From: Euglena gracilis
Lineage: Eukaryota; Euglenida; Euglenophyceae; Euglenales
Length of the DNA stretch: 64,000 bases
NCBI GenBank assembly: GCA_039621445.1
Contig: CP154956.1
Location: 60,893,178 to 60,957,177, forward strand
Direction of reading: 5' to 3'
This document shows positions 1 through 11,705 of the stretch, piece by piece (positions within the stretch are counted from its first letter, which is position 1; the number at the start of each line of letters is the position of its first letter). The notes beneath the pieces are model-generated. The model saw only the letters and a list, made by a program, of their open reading frames with translations, was not told the origin of the DNA and searched no databases. A program made the translations under genes and the position numbers.

Positions 1-268
1 TCAGGGTGATGGATGCGGGATGTGTGTTCCTATAAATCCATTCCAGGAGCACAGAAGGGAAGGCATGTAAAACTTGTGAAGTTCTGGAAAATTAAAGCTA
101 AATTGGGCCTGGTCAGGAATTAAATCAGGGGAAAGGATCCCTGCAAAGGTCCATATTATGGGCCCTGCAGACCATAACTTGATTCTGCACATGTCGACAA
201 ATGGACTCCCACGTGGAAAACACCTTCCCTGAGGAATTGAAGAAAAAGCAAAATGAATGCATAAATAA

Positions 269-585
269 ACATACATGCATGCATACATGCATGCATGCAC
301 ACACACATACATACATACATACATACATACATACATACATACATACATACATACATACATACATACATACATACATACATACATACATACATACATACAT
401 ACATACATACATACATACATACATACATACATACATACAAACATACATACATACATACATACATACATACATACATACATACATACATACATACATACAT
501 ACATACATACATACATACATACATACATACATACATACATACATACATACATACATACATACACACATACACACATACATACATA
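269..585. repeat. (ACAT)n tetranucleotide microsatellite
   Basis: An almost pure ACAT/CATA repeat runs for about 255 bases (306-560), with degenerate ACATGCATGC and ACACAC edges. Every frame through it is open on both strands, so the long Met-Tyr-Val-Cys or Ile-His-Thr-Tyr reading frames here are artefacts. The flanks 1-268 and 586-660 show nothing I recognise. Confidence 0.98.
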
Positions 586-660
586 TGCCAGAAGAGCATA
601 AACTGGTACTGCAAAAAGATAAACTTAGAGATTTCCTGAGGAAAAAATCTTCAACCTTCA

Positions 661-987
661 AAGCAATTTTATTGTAGAATTACAGCCACTTCGGAAAAGA
701 TATTTCAGAGCAGAATTTCTGATACAGAAAACGCTCGAGATTAAAACAGAACACACATGAGAAATACATTGTGGCTGAGGGAAAAGGGGCACACCAGTTT
801 TGGATTGGCAACATTTGACACACTGAAGGTCCGTTGTTCCCACTGCAGCACGGCCCATCCCATCAGGACATCGAACACATGGGATGGTTCGTCCTTCGCA
901 CCGAGAACACTTGAAGACATTGCGGGACATCAAATTCCGCTGCAGCAGTACATGGGATGCATTCTCCAAACACCATGAGCACCAAGC
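661..987 (-). CDS. Cys-rich putative zinc-binding exon, copy 1
   Basis: On the minus strand a CTCAG acceptor at 988-990 opens a frame starting Ala-Trp-Cys-Ser-Trp-Cys and running to a stop at 658-660. Visible pairs are WCSWC, then a His (ENASHVLL), FKCSRC, RTIPCVRC and LQCVKC. That gives four CxxC-type pairs plus one His, spaced as in a double zinc-ribbon or treble-clef domain. The same order of residues recurs at 4142-4423, which supports real coding sequence. I do not recognise the family and assign no function. The segment looks like one exon of a larger minus-strand gene, or an exon carried by a repeat. After the last CxxC the frame is compositionally plain. Confidence 0.45.
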
Positions 988-1199
988 CTGAGGTTGGACA
1001 AGCAGAGGATATGCCAAACAAGACAAAAGATGAGGCATGAACAAAGGACACCATTACTTTTTACTTCCAGGCTTCCCATTTGTTCAAAATGACGAAATTC
1101 ATTCTTCATTTCGTGCATTTCGTCGTTTATTTCTCATGTCGTTGTGTTCTGTTAAGATTCCAGTTTTTATTTGGTTGCCTTGGTTGACCACCTCAAAAC

Positions 1200-2250
1200 G
1201 GCCATAATTTGGTAAAAATGGGCCAACTTCGGGGGGGTGGGGGGTTCTGACCTCCTTGGACCTTTGAACATCCTCCCAAAACGTTGAAAAATATGTTGTT
1301 GTTTTTTCGACATTCTCGCTGTTGTTTGATGCCCAGACCATACAATTTTTTACTGACCCCTGGAGGGAGGGAAAGTCACTTTCACTCTTCCCAAGACCAG
1401 TCACTCACTTTTTTTTTGGAAACCCAGTCCGTCAGCCCCCCAGGGGGTTGGCCACTCTGGAATCCAAGTGAAAATTAACCACAAACGTGAAAAAAAAATC
1501 GCCAAAATTTTTTCCGGTGCCTTCGGTGCCTGACGGGTCACTTCAGTGGTTTTTTTTGCAGACCTTGCCCCCCAGGGGGGGACAGGGGTTTGATCCAAAA
1601 ACCAGTCAGTCACTCTGAAAAAACCAGTCAGCCATCCCCCTGCCCCCGGGGGGTCGGCCTGTGAGCCGTCCAGGAGTGGACAAACAACCTCGGCATCGAC
1701 TGATGCCCAGAACAGGCTAGACGACTTGGTCAGGCGCCATTGCTTAGGGGGGGGGGGGTCACTTTCCACTCTGAAAAAACCAGTCAGACACTTTTTCCCA
1801 AAAAAAAACCAGTCAGTCTCTTTAACCCCCCGAGGGGGATCGGCCACCCTTGAATACGCAATTTTTTGCAAAGCATGATGGTGACGCAATGAGATTGGAG
1901 GTATGTTCTCATGTGGCCTCGCCCAGTTTGAGGATCTTATTTACCTTGAGAACTGCATCTCAGATCCGAGCAAATGGTGGAGGTTCTCGAATGGCAGGCT
2001 TTTCTTTTTCGGGTTGTTGTGAGGAGGAGGCAATGAACATTTGCCAAAAAGTCTCAAAGAATTCCAAAAAAAAATCGGCGTCTTTGGCGCTAGGCCAGCC
2101 ACCTTTTCATTTTCAGGCCTGCTCCACCCCCCCCTCGGGGGGGGGGGGTTGGTCAGAAAACCATTCAGTTTCTGAAGAAGAAAAAAAAGTCAATCACCCC
2201 CCCTGGGGGGACAGGTGTTGAGCAATGGTATCCCGGGGTCCTGCGCTGGG
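1200..2250. repeat. Degenerate G/C-run repeats with ACCAGTCAGTCACT motif
   Basis: About 1 kb of diverged short repeats built on AACCAGTCAGTCACTTTTT alternates with runs of C or G (CCCCCCAGGGGG). Related sequence is at 43250-43400. One minus-strand stretch at about 1946-2041 stays open up to a CTCAAG/GTAAAT donor-like site and could be a lone exon, but it has no clear acceptor. I see no other gene here. Confidence 0.5.
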
Positions 2251-2329
2251 ATGGGTGGGTGAGGGGACCCCTTAATTGTACCAAATCCTCTTGCCGGTTT
2301 ATGGCCGGTGCTAGCTTCGCTTCAGGCCC

Positions 2330-2800
2330 AGTTTGCTGTGTGGGTGAGGGGACCCCGGGAAGTCTTAAAAAGGAGTCTGGTCTGGGCCATGTGGTGCTCT
2401 GCCTCTGAACTTTTTTTGGAGTCCAATTTTGTGGAGTCCTGCCAGCCGTTTCAACAGTGCCCCTCTGAACTTCTGGCGAGGTCCGACAACACCATGGTGT
2501 TGTGCCCTCCCCCAAAACACACGGGCCTCTCCAATACCTGTGTGACAGTTTTCCCTCCGAAACTCTTCCTTATCTAAAATGGCCACCGTGCCGTGTCTCT
2601 CGTCTGATCCTTTGGCCAAATCTGACAACATCGTGGTGGTCTGCCCCTGATTCTCTGGGCCAGACCAACAATGGTGTTGCAGTCTTCCCTCTCCTCTGGA
2701 CTTCCTCCAAAAACCTGCTGCCCTCCGAACTCCTGGGCCAGCCTGGCAACGCCGTCGCGTTCTACCCCCTGAGTTCTTCTGCCAGGTTGACAAATGGCCG
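2330..2800. repeat. Diverged ~50-60 bp minisatellite
   Basis: Roughly seven degenerate units share the pattern CTCTGAACTTCTGG / CCAGGTCTGACAACACC / ATGGTGTTG. The repetition keeps frames open on both strands (for example an Arg-rich minus-strand frame), so I do not call a gene. Confidence 0.6.
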
Positions 2801-4129
2801 TTGTTGGGATTTTTGGGGGGTTACCTCAAAATTCTGGCTGAATAATCCTTCCCAGCTGGAGTGGCTTTTCTTACCTGTTTTTCAGGTACCTGCCGGGTGC
2901 AGCACAGAAGCCAATAGCCCCCCCCACCCCCCGCACCCCAAGGGAGGGAGGTCCAGCCAGCACATTTTTTTCCAGCCAACAACTTCCAGCTGGCTGGCTG
3001 GACTCCCCCCCCCCCCCGGGTCCTTAAAAAATTCCCCAGGGGGTCCAGCCCCGGACCACCAAGCCTGCCCCAGACCCTTTAAAGGTGGGGTGGGAGGTTT
3101 TCTCGACCCTTGTGGGGGGGTGGGGGACTTCCTTATATCGAACTCTGCTGTGTTGTGCGTGTGTGCAACCCGCCACAACGTTTAGGCACAAAGGACGAAA
3201 CTTCCCTTTGGATTGGGTAGGCTACTGTCCCTGGGCCCCGGACACCATCGTATCGGACCCTTTGACTTCGATGGTCAGGAAGACAAAAAAATGCTGTAAA
3301 ATACTTCGTTTCAACTGAATGAAATACATGCAGTGAATGCAGTGGGGATCATTGGGGAGTGTGCTCTCCAGAAGTAAAAAAAAAGGGTCCCGCTTAGCCA
3401 ATTCGGCCCGAGGGGGGGGGGGCTTGAAGTTGGGCCAATAGGAAGGCCCGTCAGATGCACCCCATATTTTCATATCACCCTGCCTCACCACCAAGGGGAG
3501 TTTAAACATGCGTGTTGGTGGGCTGGTCTGTGGGCCTGCAGTCAGGGGGAGGGGGCGCAATATGGAGCACAAAAAACGCGACACAAATAAATGCAAATAA
3601 ACACAAACAAACAAATATGAACAAAGAAACATAAATTACATGTAAAGTTCTTCAGGAGCCCCCCCGGGATGTACGCATTCTGCTGAATAAGACTGAAGGA
3701 AAAAATTAGCCTCTGATGGGAAATTTATTCATTTCACAAATATGCAATTTGCTAATGACAAAAATGGTTCAAACTTTGGTCGCAAGGGATAATTGGGGCC
3801 AAAAAGAAGAATTTTTCAAAGTCAGAACTTTTCCAAAAGAGATAAAAAAAACAACAAGAAAAAATGCAAAAAATCAAAAAAAATGCAAAAAATGCAAAAA
3901 AAAAAAACACAAACTTTGCGAAACTCGAACATCGCAAAAAAAAATCGCAAAAATGCCCCCCCCCCTGCTATGGTGCTCGGATAATTTTGCAGATTTTGGC
4001 AAGCCTGAATCGGTTGAAATCCAATGTGAAACACAAACCTGGCATCTTTGATGCTCCAAATCTTGTGGCGCCACGCCTCCAACAGGCCTCTTTCTTGTTG
4101 AAAAAAATACTTTGAAAAAACAATGTTCA
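2801..4129. other. No gene recognised
   Basis: This stretch holds C/G homopolymer runs (2920-3120, 3410), then A-rich sequence with AAAATGCAAAA units (3840-3960). No domain, splice-bounded exon or paired terminus was found. Confidence 0.5.
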
Positions 4130-4141
4130 AGAAAAGAGGAC

Positions 4142-4423
4142 TGGCCCCAATCGCGGATAGCCCGGTTGCATTTTGCACACAACTCGTCATCCCAAGTCTC
4201 ATGTCCCTTTGCCATTCCAATTTGGCACAGCCTGCAAGCCAGTGTGCGACGTTCGCATTTGGTGCACATGCACACAGCCCGCTGCATGGGAGCCTGATGG
4301 AGAACTCGATGCTCCACCTTTTGCAAGCACCAAGAGCACCATTTAGAACTGCTTGATGCTGCATCCAAAGGAACCCCAAATGGCGAGGTTGATGAAGAGT
4401 CTTTGCCTGTACTCTGAAGCGGC
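4142..4423 (-). CDS. Cys-rich putative zinc-binding exon, copy 2
   Basis: A strong minus-strand acceptor (TTTTTCTGATATCTGCAG, ending at 4424) opens a frame beginning with a Ser/Thr-rich linker of about 25 residues and then the Cys-rich domain. Ordered motifs are KWCSWCLQ, a His (VEHRVL), VCMCTKC, RTLACRLC, GMAKGHETWDD and LCAKC. Spacing matches the copy at 661-987 closely (WCSWC, then H, CxxC, RT-x2-CxxC, G, D, CxxC), so this is a conserved domain likely to bind zinc. A possible donor lies at 4141/4140. The downstream frame becomes Phe-rich intron-like sequence. Family unknown to me; it may be one exon of a minus-strand gene or part of a dispersed repeat. Confidence 0.55.
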
Positions 4424-4753
4424 CTGCAGATATCAGAAAAAGAAATTGAGAATGGTTCAGGGAATAAGAGAGAACAATGCTGAAACGGCAATTCCTTTGA
4501 TCTGGGAGATTTAAAAAAAATATTGGTGGAGGGCTGAATAGCTTCAGTGTTCAAAACGCAAGGGTGTTATTTTTTAAGGGGTTCACCCGGAACTCTGTGT
4601 CTCACCACACACATTCAAACAACCTCGTCATTACTGCACTCAAGAACAAAAACACGAACTGACTTCGAAAAATTGGGCTTTATTTTGGCACCTTGAGAAT
4701 GAGCAAAACAATTTACCAACAATTAGGCTTTCAGAACCCAGAAATGCAAAGAA

Positions 4754-5020
4754 CAGAGCTGGATCGAGATTGGGGGATAAAGGTTGAGGTAGAGGTAGAG
4801 GTAGAGGTAGAGGTAGAGGTGGAGGTTTTCCAACCTCCTCTATCACTCCATGTCACCTCTATTTCCAAAGGGAAAAGACTCAGCAAAGGAAAATTTGTGG
4901 CAAAGAAAGGCAAATTGAATGCAAATTGAGGTCACATAAACATAGGTAGAGGTGGTTCACTTGGAGGTAAGAGGTTGTGGTTTTGACCTTTACCTCCACA
5001 TCCACCTCCATCCAGCCCTG
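4754..5020. mobile_element. Short CAGGGCTGG-type foldback element with AGAGGT array
   Basis: The left end reads CAGAGCTGGATCGAG and the right end CATCCAGCCCTG, which are inverted relative to each other. GAGGTA hexamers run inward at 4790-4826 and their complement appears near 4995-5010. The same termini and hexamers bound the 1.8 kb element at 32817-34624, so this looks like a 267-bp internally deleted relative. No clean target duplication is visible. Confidence 0.5.
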
Positions 5021-5221
5021 ACAAGGACCAATTTTGTGGAGACTCGTGACTTTGCAGACAAAAAAAGACTCGCTGAAAATGCCCCCATTTGGGCGGGGTA
5101 TGAGGGCAGCTTGGAGGGGGACCTCCCAGGGCTGTACGGTACGGAAAGGCCTGGCGGGGGGTGACCCCCCACCCGGGAGATGGGGGGGTCGACCAGACAT
5201 TCATTTAGTGTGGTTCACAAA

Positions 5222-5375
5222 AGACGTGTGAACCACAAATTTTTTTCTGGTGTCCACAGGTGAACCACAAATTTTTTTTGGTGTCCACAGGTGAACCACA
5301 AATTTTTTTTTGGTGTCCACAGGTGAACCACAAAAATTTTTGTGGTGTCCACAAAAAAATTTGTGGTCCACAAAA
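5222..5375. repeat. Left subterminal array, GTGTCCACAGGTGAACC
   Basis: About five units of roughly 30 bp combine GTGTCCACAGGTGAACC with ACAAATTTTTTTTG. Each unit is imperfectly palindromic (TTTGTGG/CCACAAA). The even spacing resembles transposase-binding arrays inside transposon ends. Confidence 0.7.
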
Positions 5376-6597
5376 ATTGATTGAGGATCGAAAAAAAATT
5401 ACACCTAAAAGCGGATTGATCTTTAGACACCTCAGCCACATTCTGAGCCTTGGCCCCGGCTCAATCCACGAAGCGTGGCAGTTGAAATTGGACAGATTGC
5501 TATCGAGAGTTCTCAAGCAGACATGCTCTATAGACAACTTACCCAACAAGGATACCATCAAAAAGTTAAGTACAAGCGTCGATGAAGCGGAATTCCGCTT
5601 CATGGAAGCAGAAACACGCGACATTATCGTGGGGCTTTGGCATGGCTGTGGACATTGGGAGCGTTCTGGGGCATTGTGGGATGTCAGTTGAGTCCCTCAG
5701 TGCCTGAAAAAGTGCCTGAAAAATCGGCAATGCCATGTGCTTTGTTTTGAGGTAGGAGCCGGAAAGCCACTTCATTGCTGTGGTGTCAGATCTTCAACTT
5801 GGCATATTTTTGGCATATATATACTTGGCATGCTCTTTTTTTTTTGCAGGTTTTACGCCAATTTCATGTCGAAATGTCCTTCCAAGTGAAGCACGGGGAA
5901 GTGAACAGAAGGTCTGTATCGTTTCGCCTGTTCTACCTTTCGTAACTCGTGCAATTGTCTCCACGTGGTTTGACGTATTTGCATTATGCACTTTGGATAA
6001 TGACGTTCAATTTCTGTTCAGTTTGTCCAGTTTCTGTTATCTTCATAAATTTCATAAATGTTAACATTTTACGCTTCCTTTTTGGTGTGCAAACATTATG
6101 CATATTTTTTACATTACATTCTGTATAATTCATTGCGTTCAGTTTTCGTTGCACATCCTGCTTTTGAAGCGGAATGCAATATTTACCGCTTCCATTTTTT
6201 AATTTTTCTGTTTCGTTCCTTCGGGGCCTACGGCAGCAGAAACAACGCTTGTTTTTGTCGGTTCCTCCTGTTCATGTATTTCTTGATTGGTTTTGTTGAT
6301 TTTACCAGAATTCGAAAGTAAATTGGCCTTCTTAGGTCTGTTTTCGACTGTATAGGTCTCCTTCACTGTGAGCCAAACGTCCACCGGAATTGGCCAAAAT
6401 CAGAACCTCTTCAAAAAAAATCAAAAAATATGACCCTTTTTTGGAAATGGTTTTCCGCTTCCTCTTCTGTTTTTAGAGCACCAGAATTGTTGGCCGACTT
6501 ATGCCGCCTGAGTCAAACATGTTCAAAGAAGATTGCTTCATTGCTGTTGATGAGAAAGAAAATGATGCAAATGTCAGCAGGCGGTGGGAAATTTTTT

Positions 6598-6755
6598 GGT
6601 GTCCACATGTGAACCACAAATATTACTTTGGTGTCCACAGGTGAACCACAAAAATTTTTTTGGTGTCCACAAGTGAACCACAAAAATTTTTTTGGTGTCC
6701 ACAGGTGAACCACAAAAATTTTTGTGGTGTCCACAGTGAACCACAAAATGACAAC
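6598..6755. repeat. Right subterminal array, GTGTCCACAGGTGAACC
   Basis: Five units of the same motif as the left array, in the same orientation, although the outermost termini of the element are inverted. Confidence 0.7.
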
Positions 6756-6793
6756 CTTGGTGTACCACACTAAATGAATGTCTGGGGTCGACC

Positions 6794-9700
6794 CCCTGTC
6801 CACCACTTGCTCGAAGAAAACCCACTAAACCACCCCCCGAACAGTATTGCACCCGCAGCTCTATTGGACGGCCGCCTCTGGCGGCGGGGTGCAGCACTAC
6901 TTGGACCCGCAGCACTATTGGATTGGGTGCCTCTTAGTCCCGGCCTATCACCACAGGCACCCTTTTTGTCTGCTCAATGTCCATCTCTGAGACTAGTGAG
7001 GTCGTGTGGTTCATCTTCGGACGGCGCTGAAAGAAAATTTTGACCTGGACATTGGCGCGCGCGAAATACGGGAAGGCCTGGTGGGGGGGGTCGGACCCCT
7101 CTTCCACCCACCAGGATGGGGGTGTGGGGTGACCCCCCCCCGCCCACAGGGTTGCAGGGATGCCCTGGGGATCCCCCCCCCCGAGCACACCGGGCAGTGA
7201 AGGGTCCCAGGGGCAGGAATAATGGACCTTGGCTGGTGGCCTGGTTTTTGGTCCCCAAAGGGGCCATTTTCCCACTGTGACCCCCCACTGGGACATTCAG
7301 TTAGTTAGCAGGGGGGGATATGCAACAGGCCCCTCAAAATATGCAATTCAAAAATGCAAAAAAATGCAAAAAAAACTGCAAATTGTGTGTGAATTCTTTC
7401 AGGAGTTCCCCAGAGCTGCAGACTTTCCTGCTAGAAAGAATGCTTCTTTCATTTTTAAACCTTTAACTTTGCAGCATTACTTCAACACAGCGCATGTGTT
7501 TGGATAACTATTCGTGATTTTCTCTAAATGGACACACAAAAGGCACAAACAAAACACTGTCTCACATTTTTTCCAAAAAAACCCCAAAAACTTTTAAAAA
7601 ACACCGAAAAATGCCACACTAAAAGAAAGTGCAGCCAACGCTGCAAAGTGACATGGTTGGTTTTCCCAGTTGCATTTCACCATGGAACCACTGTTAATAT
7701 GCAATTGGTCTAAAAATGCGTAGTATGCAACTTCCAGGTGTCTGGCAGTAGGGCGAAAAAATTGAAAAGGCAAAACGCGACTTATCCAAAAAAAAATGCA
7801 AAGCATTCAAAAAACGAAAATTGAATTACTCAACAATTTAAATTATGCAAAAAAATACAAAATACAACTTGCATAATCCCCCATGCAGCTTAGTTAGTGG
7901 TAATCCTTGCAAGTCCAACCATCCCCAAACCTCAACGGGGGGGGGGCAAATCTTCAGTGTCCACCAACCTCTTTTTGCACGGGTTTTGTGTTCTTCTGTT
8001 TATGAGCCAAAATATGCATTTTTTTTTAACCCTTTCCATGTTTCCTCCAGCTCCTTTTGGTTTCAGCTTTCTGGAAAACCATTTCACTCAAGAAAGCAAA
8101 GATAATCTCCCTTGCAACCCAATTTTTGGTCATTTTTGTTGTTGTTGTTTTTTTTTAACATTTTGGTCTGCAAGTTGCATGATCTTAGAATCAGCATGTC
8201 ATGAAACCTAAAAAATATATTTTGGACTTTCAGAACCACACTTGGACGAGAGTGCAAAAAAATGCGGGTTTTCTTTGCATTGCTTTTTGGCATCAATTTA
8301 TTGGGGCCTTGTTGCAGCTACCCTTCCCCTCCTTTCAAGGGCCAGGGCATGGGCGTGGAATGTTCGGCATAAAATATGTGCCAGATGAAGGCTCCGGCGT
8401 TGTGCCTTTTTTATTTTTTTAATTTTGAATTTTTAATTTCTTTTTGCTTCAAAATCAACACCCTCAGCTTTGCCCCATAATTGAGGCAGCCCTTCAACTG
8501 AACAAAACCAGCTATTATCTTTGAGGCCAGTAATGTCGTCAAACCAAATTCATCAATTACCGAATTAAAAAAAAATCAACCAAATCAACCCCAACCCTAA
8601 CCCCACCTCAAACCCCCCCCCCAAACTCCACATTTTAAATTTTGCAAATCTTCACTAACAAAAATGCCTCGCAAGTTGCGCCTCCTCCCCATCAGCCCAT
8701 TATGTTTGGCCAATCCCTTTTTTTTTAGGACCAGCAGAGGCGGACAAATATTTCAAGATGAGATTTTCATTTTAAAGATGTCACTTTTTTCATGAGAACG
8801 ACAAAACGTCGCATGATAGGGCTTTGCCAAATAGAATTTTACTCTAATTCTAAACGTTTAGTTGCAATATTTTCGGCTAACAAAGGCATTCAACAACCTT
8901 GCTTCTCACTGTTGCCAATGCTTTCTCACCCCCCCCCTGCTTGGTCTCCCAGGAAAAATGCCATTCCAGGACCCAAAATAAATGACATTTGGCTGAAGAC
9001 CATTTTACAACCACGATCCCCCAGGGGGTAAAGGCAGCCATTTGTCAATAAAAGGGAGAGTGGGAGGGTGGGGGACGCCCCTCCTGTGGGATGGCAAAAC
9101 GGGACCATGTGGTTTTCAGTTTTTGGAACTGTTGGGCAAACGTTCATGCATAAGGGTGGAGAGAGAAATCAAAGAAAAGCTTACCACGGGGGGCAGTGGT
9201 GCCGGTGGTCCCCTGGGTCGGGGGAAATCCATTCAAAGCCTGGCTTCATCTATTAAACCCCGAAAAATACACAAAAAATGGCCGATACTTTGGTTAAAAA
9301 AGGGGGGGAACTCCAGGAAAAAGTGATTTCTGACCTCCTTGGACATAGCTCGTCCACTCAAAGCATCAAAAAATGCGTTTTTCCACTTTTTGATTGTTCG
9401 AGTCAGGCTTGTGCTTATCGACCGGGGGGGAGGGGTGGGGTCCAGGGGGACCCAGAGGATTTTCATTGAAAAATGGCCTTTTCCGGGCCCCTGGCACCTT
9501 CGGCGCCGGGGTCGGAGGGGGGTGCCTGCTACGGGCAGGCACCCCCAAAACCCCCGGATGGGGTGCCATAAGGTGCCTGCCCCTAACACCCCCCCCGTGG
9601 TCCCCCGTGGGGTAGGCACCTGACTAAGCACAAGGCTGGTTCGAGTACCACACTTTTAATTGTTCGAGCCATACCGGCTATTGGCCAGTCCTTTTGACCT

Positions 9701-10111
9701 CAGGGCCATCCCTTAACAAAAAATTCTTCCCATCCCATATAAACCTGGCTGGGAGGGTACGAACTCTGTCTAAAAGATGTGAAATATTTCACACGTCAAA
9801 AAAGATCTGCATGAAAAGGGGGTTGCTGAGCCCTCATCAGCCAACTGGGTCTGTAAAAGAACCCCTGCCGGTGAGGTACAACCAGTTTTTTTTAAAAAAA
9901 AGAAACCTTGAAGTAAGATCATTTCCCTGGTGCTGAGGGGTAATCAGGTAAAGTGGTTCCAAAAAAAAATTGGCGGCAAAAAAATGGGTGAATCCGCCCA
10001 CCAGCCGGAATTTGGGTGGGTTCCGGGGAAAAAGTTGAGGGGTGTCCACGCGAAGAAACAGGGGGACAGCTTTTTGGGGAAAAGTGCTGTAATCCCCAGC
10101 CTGGCTCAACG
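6794..10111. other. No gene recognised
   Basis: 6800-7310 is rich in G/C runs. 7310-8900 is A/T-rich with AAAATGCAAAA motifs. 8900-9650 again has G/C runs. No frame shows a domain or paired splice sites, and I found no paired termini that define an element. Confidence 0.5.
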
Positions 10112-10197
10112 GGGACAAGGGGGGGGGGGTTCATAAAAGAACTGGCAAGGGGATTGAGCCCTTGCCAGTTCTTTTATGAACCCCCCCCCTTGTCCCC
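10112..10197. repeat. Hairpin with ~39-bp arms
   Basis: GGGGACAAGGGGGGGGGG followed by TTCATAAAAGAACTGGC at 10112-10150 is inverted at 10159-10197 around a short GATTGAGC loop. This is a small foldback element. Confidence 0.85.
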
Positions 10198-10901
10198 TCG
10201 TGGATGTGGATGGTTGCTTGGGGGAATTTGTCAAAAGATAAAAGTGGTTCAGGCAAATTTTGCCAGGAAGAAATTCCTCAGATATCTCATTTTCTCTGAG
10301 AGAATATATGTCATAAAACATGCAAGAAATAGTAAGGGGTCCTCATGGAAGGAGCGCATCTCCCGGAGCAAACCAAACCAAGCAGAAACGCGGACAGCCA
10401 TTCAATATACATCAGAGGATGGTTTTTGATTTTCCACTTTTCTAAATTAAAAGAAAAACTTGAAATTACTCTGGCATAAAATTTTAGGCATTCTTCAATA
10501 TCCACAGAAAATGGGTTTGGACAATTTATGCAGGTTTTGTTTTTAAAAAAATTATACTGAGAGAAGAAATACCCCTCAACAAAATCTGACAGAAGCTTCC
10601 AACTGAAACCCTTGCTGATTTTCAGCAAAAATCCAAAAATAGATTCCCAAAAATTGCATAAATTCCCCCAAAATGAGGGATACTTTGTCCTCCATTTTCT
10701 TCAAACAGAAAAATGCTATTTTTTGAGAGATTTTCTTTTCAATTGTAAAAATCTTACATTTTTGGATGTGTCCAAAGGAAAGAATTACCCAAATTTGCAA
10801 AAAAAATCTGAAATTTCTGGAACATCCTTCTTTACAGTTCCCCCCCAAAATTTCTGGAACGTTTGCGTGAAAATTTCCAGTTTCACCACCTGACAAAAAC
10901 C

Positions 10902-10989
10902 CTGCCAAGTGGTCTGTCGCTTTTACCCAGCCCTCAGGGAGCATTGTGTACGCGTGATCCCCAACCTTATCAAGAAAAATAGCTTGCAC
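10902..10989 (-). CDS. Candidate exon following the zinc-finger exon
   Basis: On the minus strand GATGTCAG precedes a frame reading VQAIFLDKVGDHAYT and then MLPEGWVKATDHLAG, which looks like ordinary protein. It is out of frame with the zinc-finger exon immediately upstream (10990-11146), so there is either a frameshift between them or a splice that I cannot resolve. No domain recognised. Confidence 0.35.
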
Positions 10990-11146
10990 CTGACATCATC
11001 TTGTTGTTCTTCGGCTGCCAGGTTGTTGTCGACCTTATTACTGCCATCAAAATGCGCATCTAAATGCTTTGAAACGAGGCTAGAGGGGAGCAGAATGCCA
11101 CACACGGGGCATTCACAACCAGATATGCCTTTTCCAAACCAGGTCT
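10990..11146 (-). CDS. C2H2 zinc-finger exon (UBZ4/Rad18-like consensus)
   Basis: The minus-strand acceptor CAACAG ends at 11147. The frame then contains CPVCGILLPSSLVSKHLDAH, that is C-x2-C-x11-H-x3-H with the HLD signature, followed by an acidic Glu/Gln stretch. A GTCAG/GTGCAAG donor-like site is at 10989. The CPxC...HLDxH/C pattern is typical of UBZ4-type ubiquitin-binding fingers and of C2H2 fingers in membrane-trafficking proteins; which applies here cannot be decided from one exon. It lies between other exon candidates on the same strand (11211-11407 upstream, 10902-10989 downstream), suggesting a short-exon host gene running from about 12.1 to 10.9 kb. Confidence 0.5.
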
Positions 11147-11210
11147 CTGTTGCTTTGTCAAATCAGGCGGAAACTTTACAAAACCAAAATTGAAAATCAC
11201 TTTGATAAGC

Positions 11211-11407
11211 TTGCGGAGGAAAATCCATTATTTGCATTGATTTGCAAAATTGATTCTGGGGAATTTTGATGTTGATATTCTTTGAAGTCAATCCAACGAA
11301 CTCAGTTCCAGAGCTCAGCTCCTCAGGATTCTGGAGTTTTGGGATTGATCCAAATTCCGCTTCTTTGAACATTTGTTTACATACATTAAATTCCTGGCCA
11401 GGGGCCT
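11211..11407 (-). CDS. Candidate exon of the minus-strand zinc-finger gene
   Basis: After a TTCATAAAG acceptor at 11408-11410 the frame reads EAPGQEFNVCKQMFKEAEFG, then a balanced polar segment through SGTEFVGLTSKN and ends near CCGCAAG. Composition is protein-like, unlike the repetitive surroundings. A short upstream segment (11522 to about 11472) begins MNFGVGDDQWGQVCPWN and could be the initiating exon. Family unknown. Confidence 0.4.
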
Positions 11408-11569
11408 CTTTATGAAGAAAAAAACAACCAAAATAGGGGCTGTTAATGTGAAAAAAAACAACATGGGTGACATTCCATGGGCAGACTTGGCCCCACTGGT
11501 CATCGCCAACACCAAAATTCATGTAATGTGAATGCAAACTTTCCTCTCCTTCACGCCCCTAATTTAACC

Positions 11570-11705
11570 CCCCTCCAAATAATAACCCCCCCCTGAGGCC
11601 CGACTTCGGCTGCCCAAATAATAAGCCCAGTAATAAACCCCCCCTGGACCCCAACTTCGAATGTCCAAATAATAAACCGGGGGTTTATTATTTGGGGGGG
11701 GGGTT
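11570..11705. repeat. AATAATAACCCCC foldback element
   Basis: CCAAATAATAACCCCCCCC at the left is mirrored by GGGGGTTTATTATTTGGGGG at the right, around GGCCCGACTTCG-type sequence. The family recurs at about 22360-22450, 32730-32815, 34860-34995, 57427-57545 and 57945-58160. Confidence 0.65.

Larger units (their letters stand above)
5187..6793. mobile_element. Element with GGTCGACC...CATTCATTTAGTGTGG inverted ends
   Basis: The left end (5187-5213, GGTCGACCAGACATTC...) is inverted at 6765-6793 (GAATGTCTGGGGTCGACC). Just inside each end lies an array of a GTGTCCACAGGTGAACCACAAA unit. The 1.2 kb interior has no recognised gene. One + frame at 5410-5690 contains two near-identical GCGGAATTCCGCTTCATG-like palindromes and is not convincing as coding. 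This is probably a non-autonomous DNA transposon. Confidence 0.6.

Noticed and set aside
1-677. Long open frames with Met-Tyr-Val-Cys or Ile-His-Thr-Tyr repeats
   Set aside because: They are read-throughs of the ACAT microsatellite; a 4-bp period without stops opens every frame.
5222-5375. CRISPR-like array
   Set aside because: Units are ~30 bp with no unique spacers, no cas genes, and the context is a eukaryotic transposon end.
9625-9670. Possible tRNA T-arm (GGTTCGAGTACC)
   Set aside because: No matching A-box, acceptor stem or anticodon arm could be folded around it.
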